64,000 nt of DNA from Dichomitus squalens LYAD-421 SS1 (GCF_000275845.1 NW_006766883.1:842494-906493); one strand, 5' to 3'; shown: positions 35,618-48,127, counted from the first letter of the stretch. The notes: a model not told the origin generated them from the sequence alone. Numbers and translations: made by a program.

Positions 35618-35880
35618 GGTGGAAAGAAAGCAAACCGTACAGCAACCGTCCGTCGCGGGGGATGGGACCCATGAGTGAGCTAGGAAATACCCCGGGATGC
35701 GGGGTCGCCCCGTCCACTCCGGCATCATCATCTAGGCGCCCGAGCCTGGGCCGGAGCTTGCCGGGGGTGTCTCCCACCCTTACCGCGACCGTCTCAGCTG
35801 CAAAACGCCTCAACGCCTTCTCCTCTTCAACCTTGCACTCGCCTCGCTCCTTAACGTCCTCCCCTCCGTGTTACGAAACG
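35618..35880. promoter_or_regulatory. Divergent promoter region
   Basis: 263 bases between the divergent starts at 35617 and 35881 must drive both genes. The side nearest 35881 is pyrimidine-rich. No specific site can be named. Confidence 0.4.
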
Positions 35881-36479
35881 ATGCGCTACGCACACGTCCT
35901 CACTCTCCTGCTCCTGCCCTTCCTGGTCGTGGCACAGGTGCGTAACTCCGTCCAGCGATCTCACATTCCGTTCTCTTTACCTCCGCTCTTCCTCCACCTC
36001 AGACGACCTCCAACTCGACATCGGCTGCACAACAGAGCGCATCGGGAGGCACGTCAGGTAACTCCACGCAGCCTACAGCAAGCGGGAACTCCACCGCCTC
36101 CGCTACGCCTTCAGTAACAACCATTACCTCCGTCTTCACCACCGTTGTCCTCGGCACCAACCGTGTCCTCTCCACAATCACCTCCACAACTCTCACTACG
36201 AGCACAATTGCACCGCCTAACCAGAGTGGGGCATCTTCTGGAGCGTCGGGTGGCCAAAGCTCGACCTCCACTTCCACCTCGCCTCCGACCACTGCGCCCG
36301 CAAGCATCGACGGCGGTGGCAACCTTCCTAATGGTGCACCGAGCCCGGGAACAACGGGTGATGGAGGCATTTTTGGTCCTGGGGACGGCTACATCGCTGC
36401 CGCACTGATACACAACGCAAACCTGCTGCTGACTGTGCTCGTGGGCGTCGCAGCGGGCGCCGCGCTGGTGACGATGTAG
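35881..36479 (+). CDS. Small Ser/Thr-rich, probably GPI-anchored surface protein
   Basis: Exon 1 35881-35937 encodes a signal peptide (MRYAHVLTLLLLPFLVVAQ); exon 2 36003-36479 has no Met and is only found through the splice. Together they give 177 residues. The mature part is almost entirely Ser/Thr/Gly/Pro (for example TTITSVFTTVVLGTNRVLST), expected to be heavily O-mannosylated. The end is hydrophobic (ANLLLTVLVGVAAGAALVTM) with no following charged tail, typical of a GPI-attachment signal. Similar proteins are common on basidiomycete cell walls; no enzymatic domain is present. Start chosen because it makes a perfect signal peptide ending at the donor GTGCGT. Confidence 0.75.
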
Positions 36480-37791
36480 GGTCTGGCGGCGCAGACCTAC
36501 GTTGGGAGTGGTTTGGTGGGATTGGGGTTAGGGACACATCGCATCTTCACATTTTTGCACGGACATTCTTGTATGACCCTCATGGACATCTACCCAGTAT
36601 TGTTATACGCGTAGTTGGACTACAGTATGCGTGCGGGTTTCATGCCCGTGCGCATCACGCTTTTCGTTGCTCTCTTCTCGCAAATAGCGTACGCTCTCAT
36701 AGATCAGGATAATACAGCTGGTTGCGGAATTAATGCCAGCCGACTCCGAACGACGCTCGTGCACTTTCTGCATCGTAAAATGAAACAAATCCCATAAATC
36801 GCCCTGCACTATCAAACACCTAGATTACGAGGTACTCAACCCCTCTAGGTCTATAAGAGGCTGAAACATGATGAACAAGGGTGATTCACGACATTCGCAG
36901 AAGGCTCTTTGCAAGGACCTCACGGGCGCTACTTTGCGCAGGTAGGCCAGAGCAAACAGACAGGCTCTCAAGAATGGAAGAGACAGTATTTGGATGGTAA
37001 TTCACCTCAAAGACAGTTTTGATGGTCCATATAGGCTATTACAGAACGTTGTGTGGCAAGGGTGCCTCGAGAAAACTGGAACTAGGTGCTACTTAAATGC
37101 TGCCTCTGCCGGCGTTGCATAGTGTTGATGATGTGTCTGCTGACGAAGTTCGTACTGGAAAGGTATCAAGAGCACCTAAACATACTTTGTTACAGATATC
37201 AGAGCGGGGAAACGACATTGAAGCCCACGAGAGTCACAATGATATACCGATGTCTGAACCTCTTCCGGCGCTTGATGCGCTGGCAAGAGCCAGGAGGCAG
37301 ACTGCCTACTGCTCTGGCTAAGAACGTGTCAAATCTCCCTGTAAACCCACAAAACCTAGTCTGCATCAGCCACTACTTTTATAAGAGACGTTTCAAGGCG
37401 GTGCGCAGATGGCTGAGTGAGAAACCTCATCGCCCATAGGAAACTTCCAGTGATTTCTCTCGAAGGGCATAAGTCGGGAACCAGGAGTCCTACGCTCTCC
37501 ATTCAAGTTCGTGAGGTCTCATACTCGCTTCTACAGAGATTATATGAAGTTCAAAGAGCACAGGGGAACAAAATGGCGAGTGCATGAATTTTTTGATTTT
37601 CTCGAGCTCTGTGATTTTCTCGTGGTCGAAACTGCGTCGGAGTTGGTCGGGCATAAATTTCGCAACCAGCTGTAACACTTCTATCTGTGCTTGGACTCGA
37701 TTGCACCTAGGCGTGCAAAATCGCACAGTCGCATTAGCCAGTTGGCGAGTTTTGACGGTATTCCGTGAGAACCGGAGCTTGTCCTTGATCG
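36480..37791. other. Intergenic, nothing recognised
   Basis: 1.3 kb with only short frames on both strands and no family motif, tRNA or obvious repeat. It contains the terminator of the small surface-protein gene and the promoter of MYG1. Confidence 0.5.
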
Positions 37792-39273
37792 ATGTGCAGT
37801 CTTCTCAGAGTGCTGCAGGCCTCGCGCATTCGTCCTCTTTCCTCGAGCAGCCTACACCATCCCGATAGTACATTTTTGAGGACCTACATTGGCTACAGGA
37901 CGATGTCGACTGGTCAGGAGCACCCCGCGAAGAAGCAGAAATTAGAGGCCAAGGTGCGTGCCGCTCTGCAGCACCCTGCTCTTCTAGACAGTGTGCCTCA
38001 TCGGCGGTATTGTTGTTGCATAGGCGATTGGTACGCACAATGGTACATTCCATTGCGACGAGGCCCTCGCTGTCTTCCTCCTGAGGAAGACCAATGCATA
38101 TGCGGATGCAGGTACGTATCAGGTCGTGCTGCAGCGGTATACATGCCCAACGCCTCCTCTTCAGGTCTCAAGCGATCGAGGGACCCGGCTATCCTCGATA
38201 CTTGCGACATCGTCGTCGACGTCGGGGGTGTGTACGACGAGAAGATCCAGCGCTTCGACCACCACCAAAGGGGCTTCACTGAGGTTTTCGGTCATGGCTT
38301 CGACACCAAGCTCTCCTCGGCTGGTCTCGTCTATAAGTGAGTGTCTGCTAAGAGCACGGACATATACAGGTAGTGAACTATGCCTGCGACAGACACTTTG
38401 GCAAGGAGATCATTGCCAACACGCTGCAGCTCCCGCTGCAAGACCCGAAGATCGAGACGCTCTGGCTCAAGCTTTACAGAGAGTACATCGAGGCGATCGA
38501 CGCTATCGACAATGGCATCAACCAGTACCCCACGGAGCTCAAGCCCAAGTACCGCATCAGGACCGACATCTCTGCCCGTGTCGGATACTTGAATCCTGCT
38601 TGGAACCAGTCCACCGATTCCGCAACGGTCGACGTGAGTGGTTTCCACCTGGCTGCTTTGTTAGCCGTTGAAGCGCAAATTTTAACGTTTGCCCGCAGGC
38701 CAAATTCTTGCAGGCCTCGGCGTTGGTGGGCAACGAGTTCCTGGACAGGCTCGGCTATTACGCCGACGCCTGGCTCCCCGCGCGCGACCTCGTAGTCGCC
38801 GCTCTGGAGAAGCGCAAGCAGGTGGAACAGAACGGCCGTATCATCCTCTTCGAGCAGTTCGCTCCGTGGAAGGTGAGCATGCACCGATCCCTATTTATTG
38901 TGCTTCTTACGATAGCGATGTAGGAACACCTTTTCGAACTCGAGGAAGCTCTTCAAATTCCCGACGCCGAGAAGCCCATATACGTCCTTTACCCAGATGA
39001 AACTGGAGGAAACTGGCGCATTCAGGCCGTCCCAGTTGCACCCGAGAGCTTCGAAAGCCGCAAGGCACTTCCCGAGCAGTGGCGCGGTGTCCGCGATGAC
39101 GATTTGTCCAAGCTCTCCGGGGTCGAGGGCTGCATCTTCGTCCACGCTAGCGGTTTCATTGGCGGTAAGTGTCTCGGCTGTGCTTTCTAAAAACGGGTAA
39201 CCGACATATTTTGTCAGGCAACAAAACCAAGGAAGGCGTTCTCCGTTTGGCAAACCTCGCTCTCGACATGTGA
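37792..39273 (+). CDS. MYG1: MYG1-family exonuclease
   Basis: Conserved metal-dependent 3'-5' RNA exonuclease related to the DHH phosphoesterases; characterised MYG1 acts in both nucleus and mitochondria. Key motifs: IGTHNGTFHCDEALAVFLLR, DIVVDVGGVYD, RFDHHQRGF, and SSAGLVYKHFGKEI. Also conserved are EAIDAIDNGINQY, RVGYLNPAWNQ, FAPWKEHLFELE and SGFIGGNKTKEG near the end. Exon 1 (37792-37953) starts MCSLLRVLQASRIRPLSSSS, basic and Ser-rich like a mitochondrial presequence. A second in-frame Met at 37903 (MSTGQEHPAKKQKLE) begins a form with a nuclear-type PAKKQKL. The intron before KHFGKE uses the acceptor CGACAG. Ends ANLALDM. Confidence 0.93.
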
Positions 39274-39603
39274 GACGCTCTGTGATCTGAGGCGCAAGGA
39301 GAAGGGGGTTGCGATACAATGGAGGCTTCTGACGTGCAATCGACCTCCAGTAGGTCGATCTCAGCGCCATGCTGAGTACAACTGTCTTGTGACAGTTGCC
39401 ATCGTACTTGGACGGTACGCACGCAGCCATGCGCTGCGGAACCAGCCAAAGGCTGGCCGAGGGGAGGGCGCTCTCGATGGCCTCCGGGCCGATCTGTACC
39501 GAGGGTGGCACCGATGTGGCTGAAGCGAGACTCTCGCCCAGACCACTCCTCCCTCTTGGTTCCTGTCTGTCGTCTCGAACTTCTTGTACTCGTACTGTCT
39601 GCT
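39274..39603. other. Spacer MYG1 to SurE gene
   Basis: 330 bases between two plus-strand genes, with the MYG1 terminator and the SurE promoter. No gene is seen. Confidence 0.5.
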
Positions 39604-41056
39604 ATGACATCGTCATCTTCTACTAAACCGAGGGTGTTGTTAACTGCAAGTGCATCTGTCTAACCGTTTGTGCGCTCGATCCCGATTGACTGAAGGCGTA
39701 CTGAAGAACGACGACGGTCCTCCCGGTCATGAGTCGCCCTACATCTACGGCTTGTACCGTCACCTCACACAAGATCTAGGTAGTGTCTTGAGCAAAGGAA
39801 GAGAGACTTTGGTGGCTCATGGTGTGCGTCCAGGGTGGGATGTGAAGGTCGTAATCCCCAGCTCGCAGAAATCATGGATCGGTACGTCTTCAACTTCCTC
39901 TATTCGGAATCATATGCGACGTTGCACATGCTGCAGGAAAGGCATATCATATCAAAGATATCATTACCGGTCGCTACTACTACCCAAGAGATCCCGGTAC
40001 GCATTCTGAGGAGGCTTGTTCAAGGAGACGTTTCATTGGCTGTGGCAGATGGCGAGGGGGAGATATCCGAGACTTCTCGTCCTCTGAAGGACGGCGAAGT
40101 TGGAGAATGGGTCCTCTTAGATGGTGTATGCGGGCTTCTCTCTCGTCCTCGTATGCACAAGCAGTGTGCTGATACCACCTGCCTTCTACCAGACACCTGC
40201 GACCTGTGCTAACATAGGCCTCCACAACCTCTACCATGGCGACATCGACCTTCTGGTTAGCATACTCCCCAACGCATTGTCATCGAAAATCATTGACACT
40301 ATCTGCAGATCTCCGGACCTAATCTCGGTCGCAACAGCTCCGGTATGACACTAGCCTACGCAGCTCACTCACCGAGCATCGCTAAAGAATCGTATGGCGC
40401 TATTCCCAGCTGCATTTGCGCTCTCCTCCGGAACTATAGGCGCAGCGTTATCTTCTGCGTTATCCAAAATCCGCTCCATCGCTATCTCCTACGGAACGGT
40501 TCACCATCCCACCCCACTGAATTACTATGATCCGGCCCATCGCCTAGGGGCCCGTATCATCAAACACTTGTGGGACAACTGGGACCAGGACCAGGGCGGG
40601 CTGCGGCAGGGCGAGGTTGACCTCTACAACATCAACATTCCCATGATCGAGGGCCTCCTCGGCGACCCAGGCCTCCCCATCTGCTGGACGCGCATCTGGC
40701 GCAACTCGTATGGTCGCCTGTTCAAGGCTCACAAAGAGCGCGACCCTGCGGCGAAGAAGACCATCTCTGCGGCAGGGCCCGACTCCCCTGACGAAGATCC
40801 GAAGGGCACTCGCACGGGTATCGTAGACCAACAGACAACCCCGAAGGACGTCGGTGGATTGGTGTTCAAGTTTGCTCCTGACATGACAGACCTCATCAGC
40901 CCTTCTAGCGTACCTGTCGGCACAGACGGATGGGCCATTCGGAAGGGATGGGTCAGCGTTACGCCTATGCGTGCCACATTTGCCGAACCGATTGATTGGA
41001 ATGTAGAGTCGGAGGAGGAAATCGAGAAGACGAAGGTATGGAAAATGAAGCTGTAG
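39604..41056 (+). CDS. SurE-like phosphatase/5'-nucleotidase
   Basis: SurE-fold metal-dependent phosphatase acting on nucleoside monophosphates or related phosphates. The active-site string RVLLTNDDGPPGHESP is split by an intron 39646-39706 that begins GC (ACT/GCAAGT); without it the hallmark NDDG cannot be read from a Met. Then follow GWDVKVVIPSSQKSWI, KAYHIKDIITGRYYYP, DGTPATCANIGLHNLY, ISGPNLGRNSS and AFALSSGTIGAALSSALS, all conserved. The protein ends shortly after GWAIRKGWVSVTPMRATFAE (WKMKL). In yeast Pby1 a tubulin-tyrosine-ligase domain follows SurE; none is visible here before the next gene. Convergent with the GH16 gene. Confidence 0.92.
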
Positions 41057-41355
41057 AATATACTATATTGCTAGCAACATATGCGTCAAAATCTTGGGAG
41101 TCGACCTGTGCCAAACACCGATCGAGCGTCTTAGGCTGTGTCCTGGTAAAACAAAGTGTTGTACAGCATCTATTCGTTCAGTGTCCGTGAGAGTACATCT
41201 CGACATTAAGAGTCGTCAGAAATCGTGAGCTGAACCGTACTGCGGCATCTATGAACGCGCACACGGTGATTACGTAGTCCTCTGAGTTCGTCGAGAGGTA
41301 GAGTCACGGAGCTTGAGTGTCATGGGGCACACGCGCAGCATCCGCCCTCCACAAT

Positions 41356-43343
41356 CTACAGAACCACGAGGGCGAGCATGGGAAGCGCAATTCCCAGCCA
41401 GATCACCTGGTGAAGAGCAGGTACGGACGTCTCCCTCTGTCCGCCACTGACGAGGCCCGTAAGGGTTTGTTTCCGATACACCTTCAGGGTATTGATGCTC
41501 CAGGACGCGTTCTATGAAACGCGGATGTATCGATCAGCCTCGGAACACAAGTATGACGTGAGCGAACAGCAACATACGACGAAGTTGCTCGGATCCATCA
41601 GGCGATCCGTACACGTCCCGGGACAGCCAGAGGTGGCGTATGAGTTGCCTGCCCAATCGCCTGCAGGAGAGATAACCGGTAAATGAAATCAGCAAGGCCC
41701 GCCCGAACCTTTTGAGTTTGCCCGTTTGCCTCACCGCAGAAAGTGATGTCTGCAGAGCCACGTTCGCGATCAGCCGAGGACACGAAAATGAATGGGCGCG
41801 AAGAAGCACTACGCACCGAATACAATCGAGTGGTTCACGAAGTTCGCGATGGGGTCACACCCGCTCGGATCCAGCATCGCGACAGGCTCTCCCCAGTTTG
41901 AAGGATCAGGATTGCCGGAGAGGACGTCGGCTGGGACGGCCACGCGATAGAACGACCCTGCACGAGGGTGAGCATTTGATGGCGTCACAGCGGGGCGTGT
42001 AGACGTACAGACGGCGATGCCCTGGTCATCCCACTTCATGGCAAACACGCCTCCGCCTTGGGCGTCGAAGACTGGGCCATAGGACGCCCGACTCCATTCG
42101 GTGACACCGCATCCGGCGTTGTTGTTGAGCGTCCCGTCGCAAAGCGTATTGGGCTGCCCGTTTGTGGTCTGTGGAATCCTATCAGCATCAGAGCATATAT
42201 CGCGCCCACAAGGACATACAACCACGGTGCCGGTGAACGTCGCATTCGTGTTCAGCGTGCAATCTGTAGGTATGCAAAATCAGCGATGTGAGAGCGACAC
42301 ATTGCTGAAATGAGTGGACTTACTGGGGCCAGTATGCCATGTCACCTGGTTGTGTGCGTTATCGTGCACGCCCTCAATGATATCAATCTCGCCAGTCTGT
42401 GGGCTTTGACGTCAGAAACCGTTGAACAGTAGACAATACTATATTACTGACGTAGGGCCATTGACCACCGCCCAGTGTCCACCAGGCAGGCCATACACCT
42501 GTTCGCCGCTTAGCAATTAGCCTGATACAAAGAAACTGTCCTCCGACGTACCGCAACCCCAAGGGGCGTGATTCAGGTCCAGGATGAACAGACCTGCCAG
42601 TACGTCAAAGATCGTACTCGTTGACAGCTTGGATAGTGGCTCACCCGTGTTGTATTGTTTCTGGCTAGAGATACGCACGCTGGTAAAGTACAGGACGTGA
42701 ACTACCGTATGGGCAGAAGATGTACGTCCCAGACTGACCTATTACGGTAAACTCCTGAAGCAAGCGTGGTGGTGTCGTCTCCTTTCATGATAACTTTGCC
42801 ATCGTCCGTGATGAACGTGAGATTATTCGCAAGGGCCGTCTCCCGGTCAGTATAGCTGGGAGTGAGGCGAGCGCGAGGGAGGGTAATAGGTGAGGCGAGA
42901 GTGTATGACAGCAACATAACGGGCACTCACTTCACCATGCCACTACAAAGAACATCCCGAGTCAGAACGCTTCACGAATGTTCAATTGGGGAGGAGACGT
43001 ACTGTGTAGGATCACTGCCCGTGAAGAAATCGAACGTACTGCAATACGTTCCCGATCAGTCGACGCCACCGAGGCGGCTTTGTAGCGGACGGACGCACTC
43101 AAAAAAGGTCTTCCCCTCATACGTGTCCTGGATCGTCCAAATGAAACTCGACCCGTTGGTGTCTGTCTGCAAGTTGTTTGCCCGGCTGTCCAAGGAGACA
43201 CCATTGGTTAGACCGACATGCTGCAAGAGCAAGAGCAGGCCAGTCTGGGCAAAGGACTGCCCCGAAACCGAACGAGACGAGCCGGAAGCAAATCCGATAG
43301 CGGAGAGCAATGACAGAAGCGTCAAAGGAAGGACAGAAAGCAT
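41356..43343 (-). CDS. GH16 endo-beta-glucanase, GPI-type
   Basis: Secreted glycoside hydrolase family 16 enzyme (laminarinase/endo-1,3(4)-beta-glucanase type). Catalytic box GEIDIIEGVHDN contains the ExDxxE nucleophile and acid/base. A signal peptide opens the protein (MLSVLPLTLLSLLSAIGFAS). Other family strings are FFDTFDFFTGSDPTHGMVN (across small exons), GVWPAWWTLGGGQWPYTGE, AGCGVTEWSRASYGP and NITFCGDWAG. The C-terminus ends hydrophobic (VIWLGIALPMLALVVL), suggesting a GPI anchor at the cell wall or plasma membrane. Many short introns. The N-terminal exon (residues 22-60) matches the family poorly and may contain another intron. Role: fungal wall remodelling or plant glucan degradation. 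Confidence 0.88.
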
Positions 43344-44037
43344 TACAATCTAAGCAAGAGCGGAGTACTGGTTGGGAAACCCTAGCAGGTGCCGGCAGGA
43401 CTGCTTATATAGCCGAGACGAGAGAAGCTCGTAGATCCGGAACACCAGTTAATGAAGATGTTCCACGGCGCCAGGGACCTGACATGCGCCGCAAGACAGC
43501 GTACCCCTTCAAGAACAGCGAGGTAGGTGTACTGACGATCGTCCAAGAAAGCAAGCCGATGGTTGCCTATACGTCGAGCTCGACGGAGGGTTTTGATCAG
43601 AGTCGCCCTTCGCGCTTGAGGATCGTCCGACTCTGCTCCGATTACCCAAGAGCCTGCAATTTGACATGGCCGTTTTTCGTGGCCCTTCGCGACACTCCCA
43701 GAGCTGCGGGATGGCCGGCTCCACCCAATGACTGTGAACGTGTCTGGCTCGTGGTGCTCAGGCTTTCTCAAACAGGCACGTTGCCTGATCGTCCAGCAGG
43801 ATACGCCGCGGCACGACTTATACTTAGACGTCGTTTGACGCAGAGGTTCCGATGACTGAAGCACGCTACAATGACCAGCATCACCTGATCAAGGAAAGAC
43901 AGTACAGGAGGCGACGACCTCTTTTGGGCAAGCCGCACGGAGACATACATCCATAACGAGCATGAGAGGACATGAGTGCACAGTGTGATATAGCGGGAAG
44001 GAGACGGAGTGTATGACAAAACAAGTACAACGACAGA
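43344..44037. other. GH16 promoter and RPL15 3' region
   Basis: 694 bases between two minus-strand genes. A 160-residue open frame in it has no known motif, and I regard it as chance. Confidence 0.5.
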
Positions 44038-44864
44038 TCACCGGTAGCGACGGAGGCTGAGGGTGTTGTGCTTCTTCCAAGTCGACCAGCCCGGAGTGTG
44101 ATTGTAGCGGTGACCCTTGCCAAGACCGCGGTTCTGCATAACGAATGTGTATTCAGTAGCCATTCCGGCCGATTACCCATACTGATACGGACCTGCTTGC
44201 CAATGGAGGTGAGACCACGAGCCTCGCGGTGCTTGTGGACAGGCTTGGTGATCCAGTTGATTCTGGGGTCGCGGCGGATCTGCAACATTGTGAGTACAAA
44301 ACATGGAAAATGAGAATCCAACGTGTACTGACAGCCTTGTGGTTGGGGTCGACGAGGATGACCTCGTAGTACTTGTAAACGCCGTCCTGGTTGATCCAGT
44401 AGGAGTTGAGGACACGGAGGTTACCGCACCTCCTGCCAACACGCTCCTCGGCGACACTCCTCAAGCCGCGCTGAGGCTTGATCTGGTTGACACCCTGACG
44501 AACGGGCTTGCCGTAGGTGGCACCTATACAAGGCTTCAGCGACCAGCTCCCTTCTCCGCACAGAGATTTTGCGCACCCTTGGGAACGTGCTTCTTGCGGT
44601 TACCGCGACGGACGCGGACACGGTAGATGACATAGCCCTGCTTAGCCTTGTACCCGAGGCGGCGAGCCTTGTCAGGGCGGGAGGGGCGCGAAGCGCGGTG
44701 GATGACGTTCAGCTGGCGGTACTCCCAGCACCTAGCATCTTCGTCAGGATGACGGTCGTTCGACTATCCAACGCAATCGCAACGCACCGGACACGGAGAA
44801 GGAATCGGAGGACATCCGACTGCTTCTTTTTGTACAGCTCGCCGATGTACTTGTAGGCTCCCAT
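44038..44864 (-). CDS. RPL15: 60S ribosomal protein eL15
   Basis: Large-subunit ribosomal protein. Starts [20 protein letters not shown]; after the first intron [20 protein letters not shown], then [74 protein letters not shown] and the end SLRRYR. This is full-length for the eukaryotic family. Five exons separated by short introns. No defects are seen. Confidence 0.97.
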
Positions 44865-45797
44865 CTTGCGGGCTGAGGACGAAAAGTCAGTCTCAATATC
44901 AGACGGGCCACATCCAGAGGCCCAGTCGCCCATCCACCCTCTTCTCGCCATTCATTCGTTCCCGGTATCGAGTAGCAGCATCTAGGACAACTCCTATGCA
45001 ATCTGGTGTAGATTTCAGTGCTCACCTCTTGAGTCTTGAGGATAGTCGGGGGGTCGTCGAGCTGCTTTGGGTACTGGCAGGCCAACGGCTCCTGCGTGGA
45101 TGATCGGAGAACGCCGAAATGACCACGTGCAATTCCACAAGCGACCGGCGCTACAGTCTCGACGCGCCTTCAGTACCGCCGACCTCGTCCACTGGCGCGC
45201 GCAACCCGCACAGAAGATGTCGGGCGAACCGCGCGAGGCCATCGGAGAGCATCCATGCGCTACTTACCCCAAGATGGAAAGCTACGATGCCATCAGAATA
45301 TGTAGTGCTGTCCCTCAAATGTGCTCTCTCTGGTGATACGCGCAAGCTGACTAGCTGTGAATGCGGGAAGTGCAAGATGATGGGATGTTGCTCCAAGGAG
45401 CTCGGTTGTCGTTACTTTGCTAGAGGCCAAGGATTCTCTGTTGACCTATACAAATGTCAGAATGCAGCTGGTAAGCGTCGCCTTCGATTGCCACGCCCTC
45501 CCTCTGTTCAGCGCGGCCTGTCACAAGGAAAGCGCACAAAGCCATTCGCAAGCAGCACTCATGACCTTCTATACTGCTTCTCAACCCTGCGTCCATCAAA
45601 GTGGCCAGGAGACTGCTTCAGGATATCGACCTGATGAGCAACGTCGTGCCCTCTTCGTTGTGTGCATATAGCGAGCTGTATCAATCCTGTTCTGCACTGT
45701 CGACTATACATGTGCATTAATCTATCTGTGAGAAGACTACAAATACAGTGGTAGTCCTAACCGAGTGTCCGTCAATAGGCATCACAAGCAACTTGCC
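44865..45797. other. Upstream region of RPL15, nothing else recognised
   Basis: 933 bases between RPL15 and the end of the MFS gene, both on the minus strand. A Cys-rich frame around 45300-45450 on the plus strand has no known family pattern. The RPL15 promoter, possibly with a 5' leader intron, must be here. Confidence 0.5.
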
Positions 45798-48127
45798 CTA
45801 GCCTCCCCGATCCTCCTTAGATCGTAATCGATACCATGCCGTACCCATGAACAGCACCCATGCAGACGCAATGAGCATCCCTGACATGATCGCGAAGACC
45901 TCTCCTCTCCCGACTTCGCCCCTAGTCCTTCTCGTTCTCCTGGCCTTCACCGGCCGGTCATCCGTACTCCCCAACACGGCCGCATCGTTGAAATATCGAC
46001 TGCCGCGCGGTGTTGACGTATGCGCACCGCCTCCTAGTAGAGGGATGTTTTGCTCTGAAGATGACGGTGAAGCACGGGGTAGACGAGAGAAGCTACTTCC
46101 TCTTCTCATATGCGCTGGTGAGTCAGCGGAACGTTCTGTCTGCCAATCGTCTCCGCCCTCTGTCCTTGCGGGCTTCACCGCGCTATCTTCTCCCTCGCTA
46201 TCGTCTGGGCTCCCGGGCAGATTGATGGTGCTCGCGCGACGGACGACCCTCTCCTTCTGTTTGTGGTCTAGGTAAGCGAGACCGACGATGGCGAAGACCT
46301 CCAGAACGTTGAAGAGCACGAAGGTGTTGAGCAGATACTGCACGTCCTCGTCATCTTGATCAGGCAGCACCCTCTCCGTCGGAGGCTTCTTGATGTCCAG
46401 AGTCAGGCCTGCAAGAGTCTGGAAAATCGTCGCCCCAGTCTGCTCCAACTTCACAGCATATTACAAGTCGTTCCGGATAGTCAGGATACTGAAAGACTTA
46501 CCGCTTTGTGCGCGCCCAATGTCGTTGACACGTATTTTGATGGGACAATACGCGGGACCATGACCACCAATAACACTGTTTGACCCATGAGTACATAGCT
46601 GCTAGGGCCTTACCAACAATGACAAGCTTACGTGGAGAAAACCCATTTCCGAAGGCGAATGAAGCAATAGCAGGGATAGGCGTCTTCGTCCAGGACGGGG
46701 GTAAGGCGAGCCAGACGTAGCAGCCTAGCGTTAACAGTCCCGACAGCAAGAACAACTGGATGACGAAGTTGCGTTTCTTCACCCGGTCCACGACGAGCCC
46801 GGTCTGCAGGCAAAATAATCAACCACCGCAAGGTTCGAGTATGTTTGGGATGTCCAAATCCGGATACTGACAATGGGGTAGAGCAGGACGCTGCCAGACA
46901 AAAGGTACGACGCTTTCATGCTTGCATCGGCTTCAGGGAGCTCAAATCTACGCTGTAGGATGTTTCTGAGGGGTGTTAGTCGAGAACTACTGTGAACCGT
47001 GCGGGACAAACTCACGCCGCAAGATGGTGGAACGGTGCCCAAACTGTCCCACACAAAACGTTAAGGCCGATATATCTAGTTGTTATGCTGAGCCTCTCCC
47101 TCCTGCAGCAAGCCACGAATGCTACTCACGCCCAGAAGACATCACCGAGCTTGGTGATGTCCCTCAGGTAGACCATCCGCTTCTTCGCGACCTCCTTCAA
47201 CGCTTCGGCCTCCGAAGAGATGCCCGACGCAGCGGCCGCTCTCGACCGAGCCTCAGCATTCAGCTCCGACGCCTCGAGCTCCGTGCCCGACTCCCGGACC
47301 AACCAGCTGGAAGCGAAGAGATATACCAGGTTGATAGTGAACGAGAACGCGGTCAGGGCTGCCGACGCCACGAATGGCGCGCTGGGCCCGAAGCGTTGCG
47401 AGAGGGGATACGATGTAAGCGCAGAGATGAAAGAGGCACCTTTGCCTGCGACGAGACCGAGGGCAAGCGATACACCGAGACCATGCGACTTGAAGAAGCG
47501 TACGATGATAGTCTCTTGGACGACGGCCAATGGGCTGACACCAAGGCCGAAGATGAACATTCCGAGGGCCATCACACGGACACTGTCCGAGAGATGTCCG
47601 ACCAGGAGGGTTGCTTGACCTTGTGTAGTAGTCGTATAAGCGTCGTCCCTTCGTCCTTGTCAAATATACACACCTAGGAAGATAACTCCAGTAGCCATTA
47701 TACTCGTGAATGTCGTCCCGAGGCGGCTAGCGAGAAGCCCGCCTACGAGTGGTGTCCAGGTGCTGTTCAGGGAGAACGCGGAGATGAGGAGGGAGAACTC
47801 GGTGTTGTTCGTTCCCATTTCTCGAGAGAGACGGGATTTGAGAGGGCCAAGGATATACGTTGCACTGCGCACGATGAGAACGTGTATATACAGTAGGCAA
47901 GAGCATGCGTACTAATGACTCCCGACACTGAGTGAACATGCACACAAGAGTGCCAATGACCGGATGAAGTATGCTCGCGAGGGTGTGGGAGGATTACGAC
48001 CCTCGTGCAGCAATACGACATCGCCGCTCTCATCCACAATGTCCTCTATCGTACCGTCCGCTTGCTCGTCCTCCGGGTCTGTGTCGCGGAGAAGGGGCGT
48101 ATGTAAGGGAAGTTCAGGAGCGGACAT
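45798..48127 (-). CDS. MFS transporter, MFSD1-like
   Basis: Major facilitator with about twelve membrane spans. Starts MSAPELPLHTPLLRDTDPED; the PLHTPLL acidic N-tail resembles a dileucine sorting signal used by vacuolar/lysosomal members. First span ARS-type region YFIRSLALLCACSLSVGSHY is followed by SYILGPLKSRLSRE and NTEFSLLISAFSLNSTWTPL, then LVGGLLASRLGTTFTS and MALGMFIFGLGVSPLAVVQE. These strings suggest the MFSD1-type branch. A central cytosolic loop is Ala/Glu-rich (LNAEARSRAAAASGISSEAE). A second long, Ser/Arg-rich loop of about 110 residues lies before the final span (VFAIMSGMLIASAWVLFMGT). Several introns. Substrate unknown; small peptides or sugars are possible. Confidence 0.82.

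Noticed and set aside
43382..43864. 160-residue minus-strand open frame upstream of the GH16 gene
   Set aside because: No domain or intron pattern; better explained as chance in the promoter region.
45119..45634. 171-residue plus-strand open frame upstream of RPL15, with a Cys-rich alternative frame
   Set aside because: No zinc-finger spacing that fits a known family, and no start or splice support.
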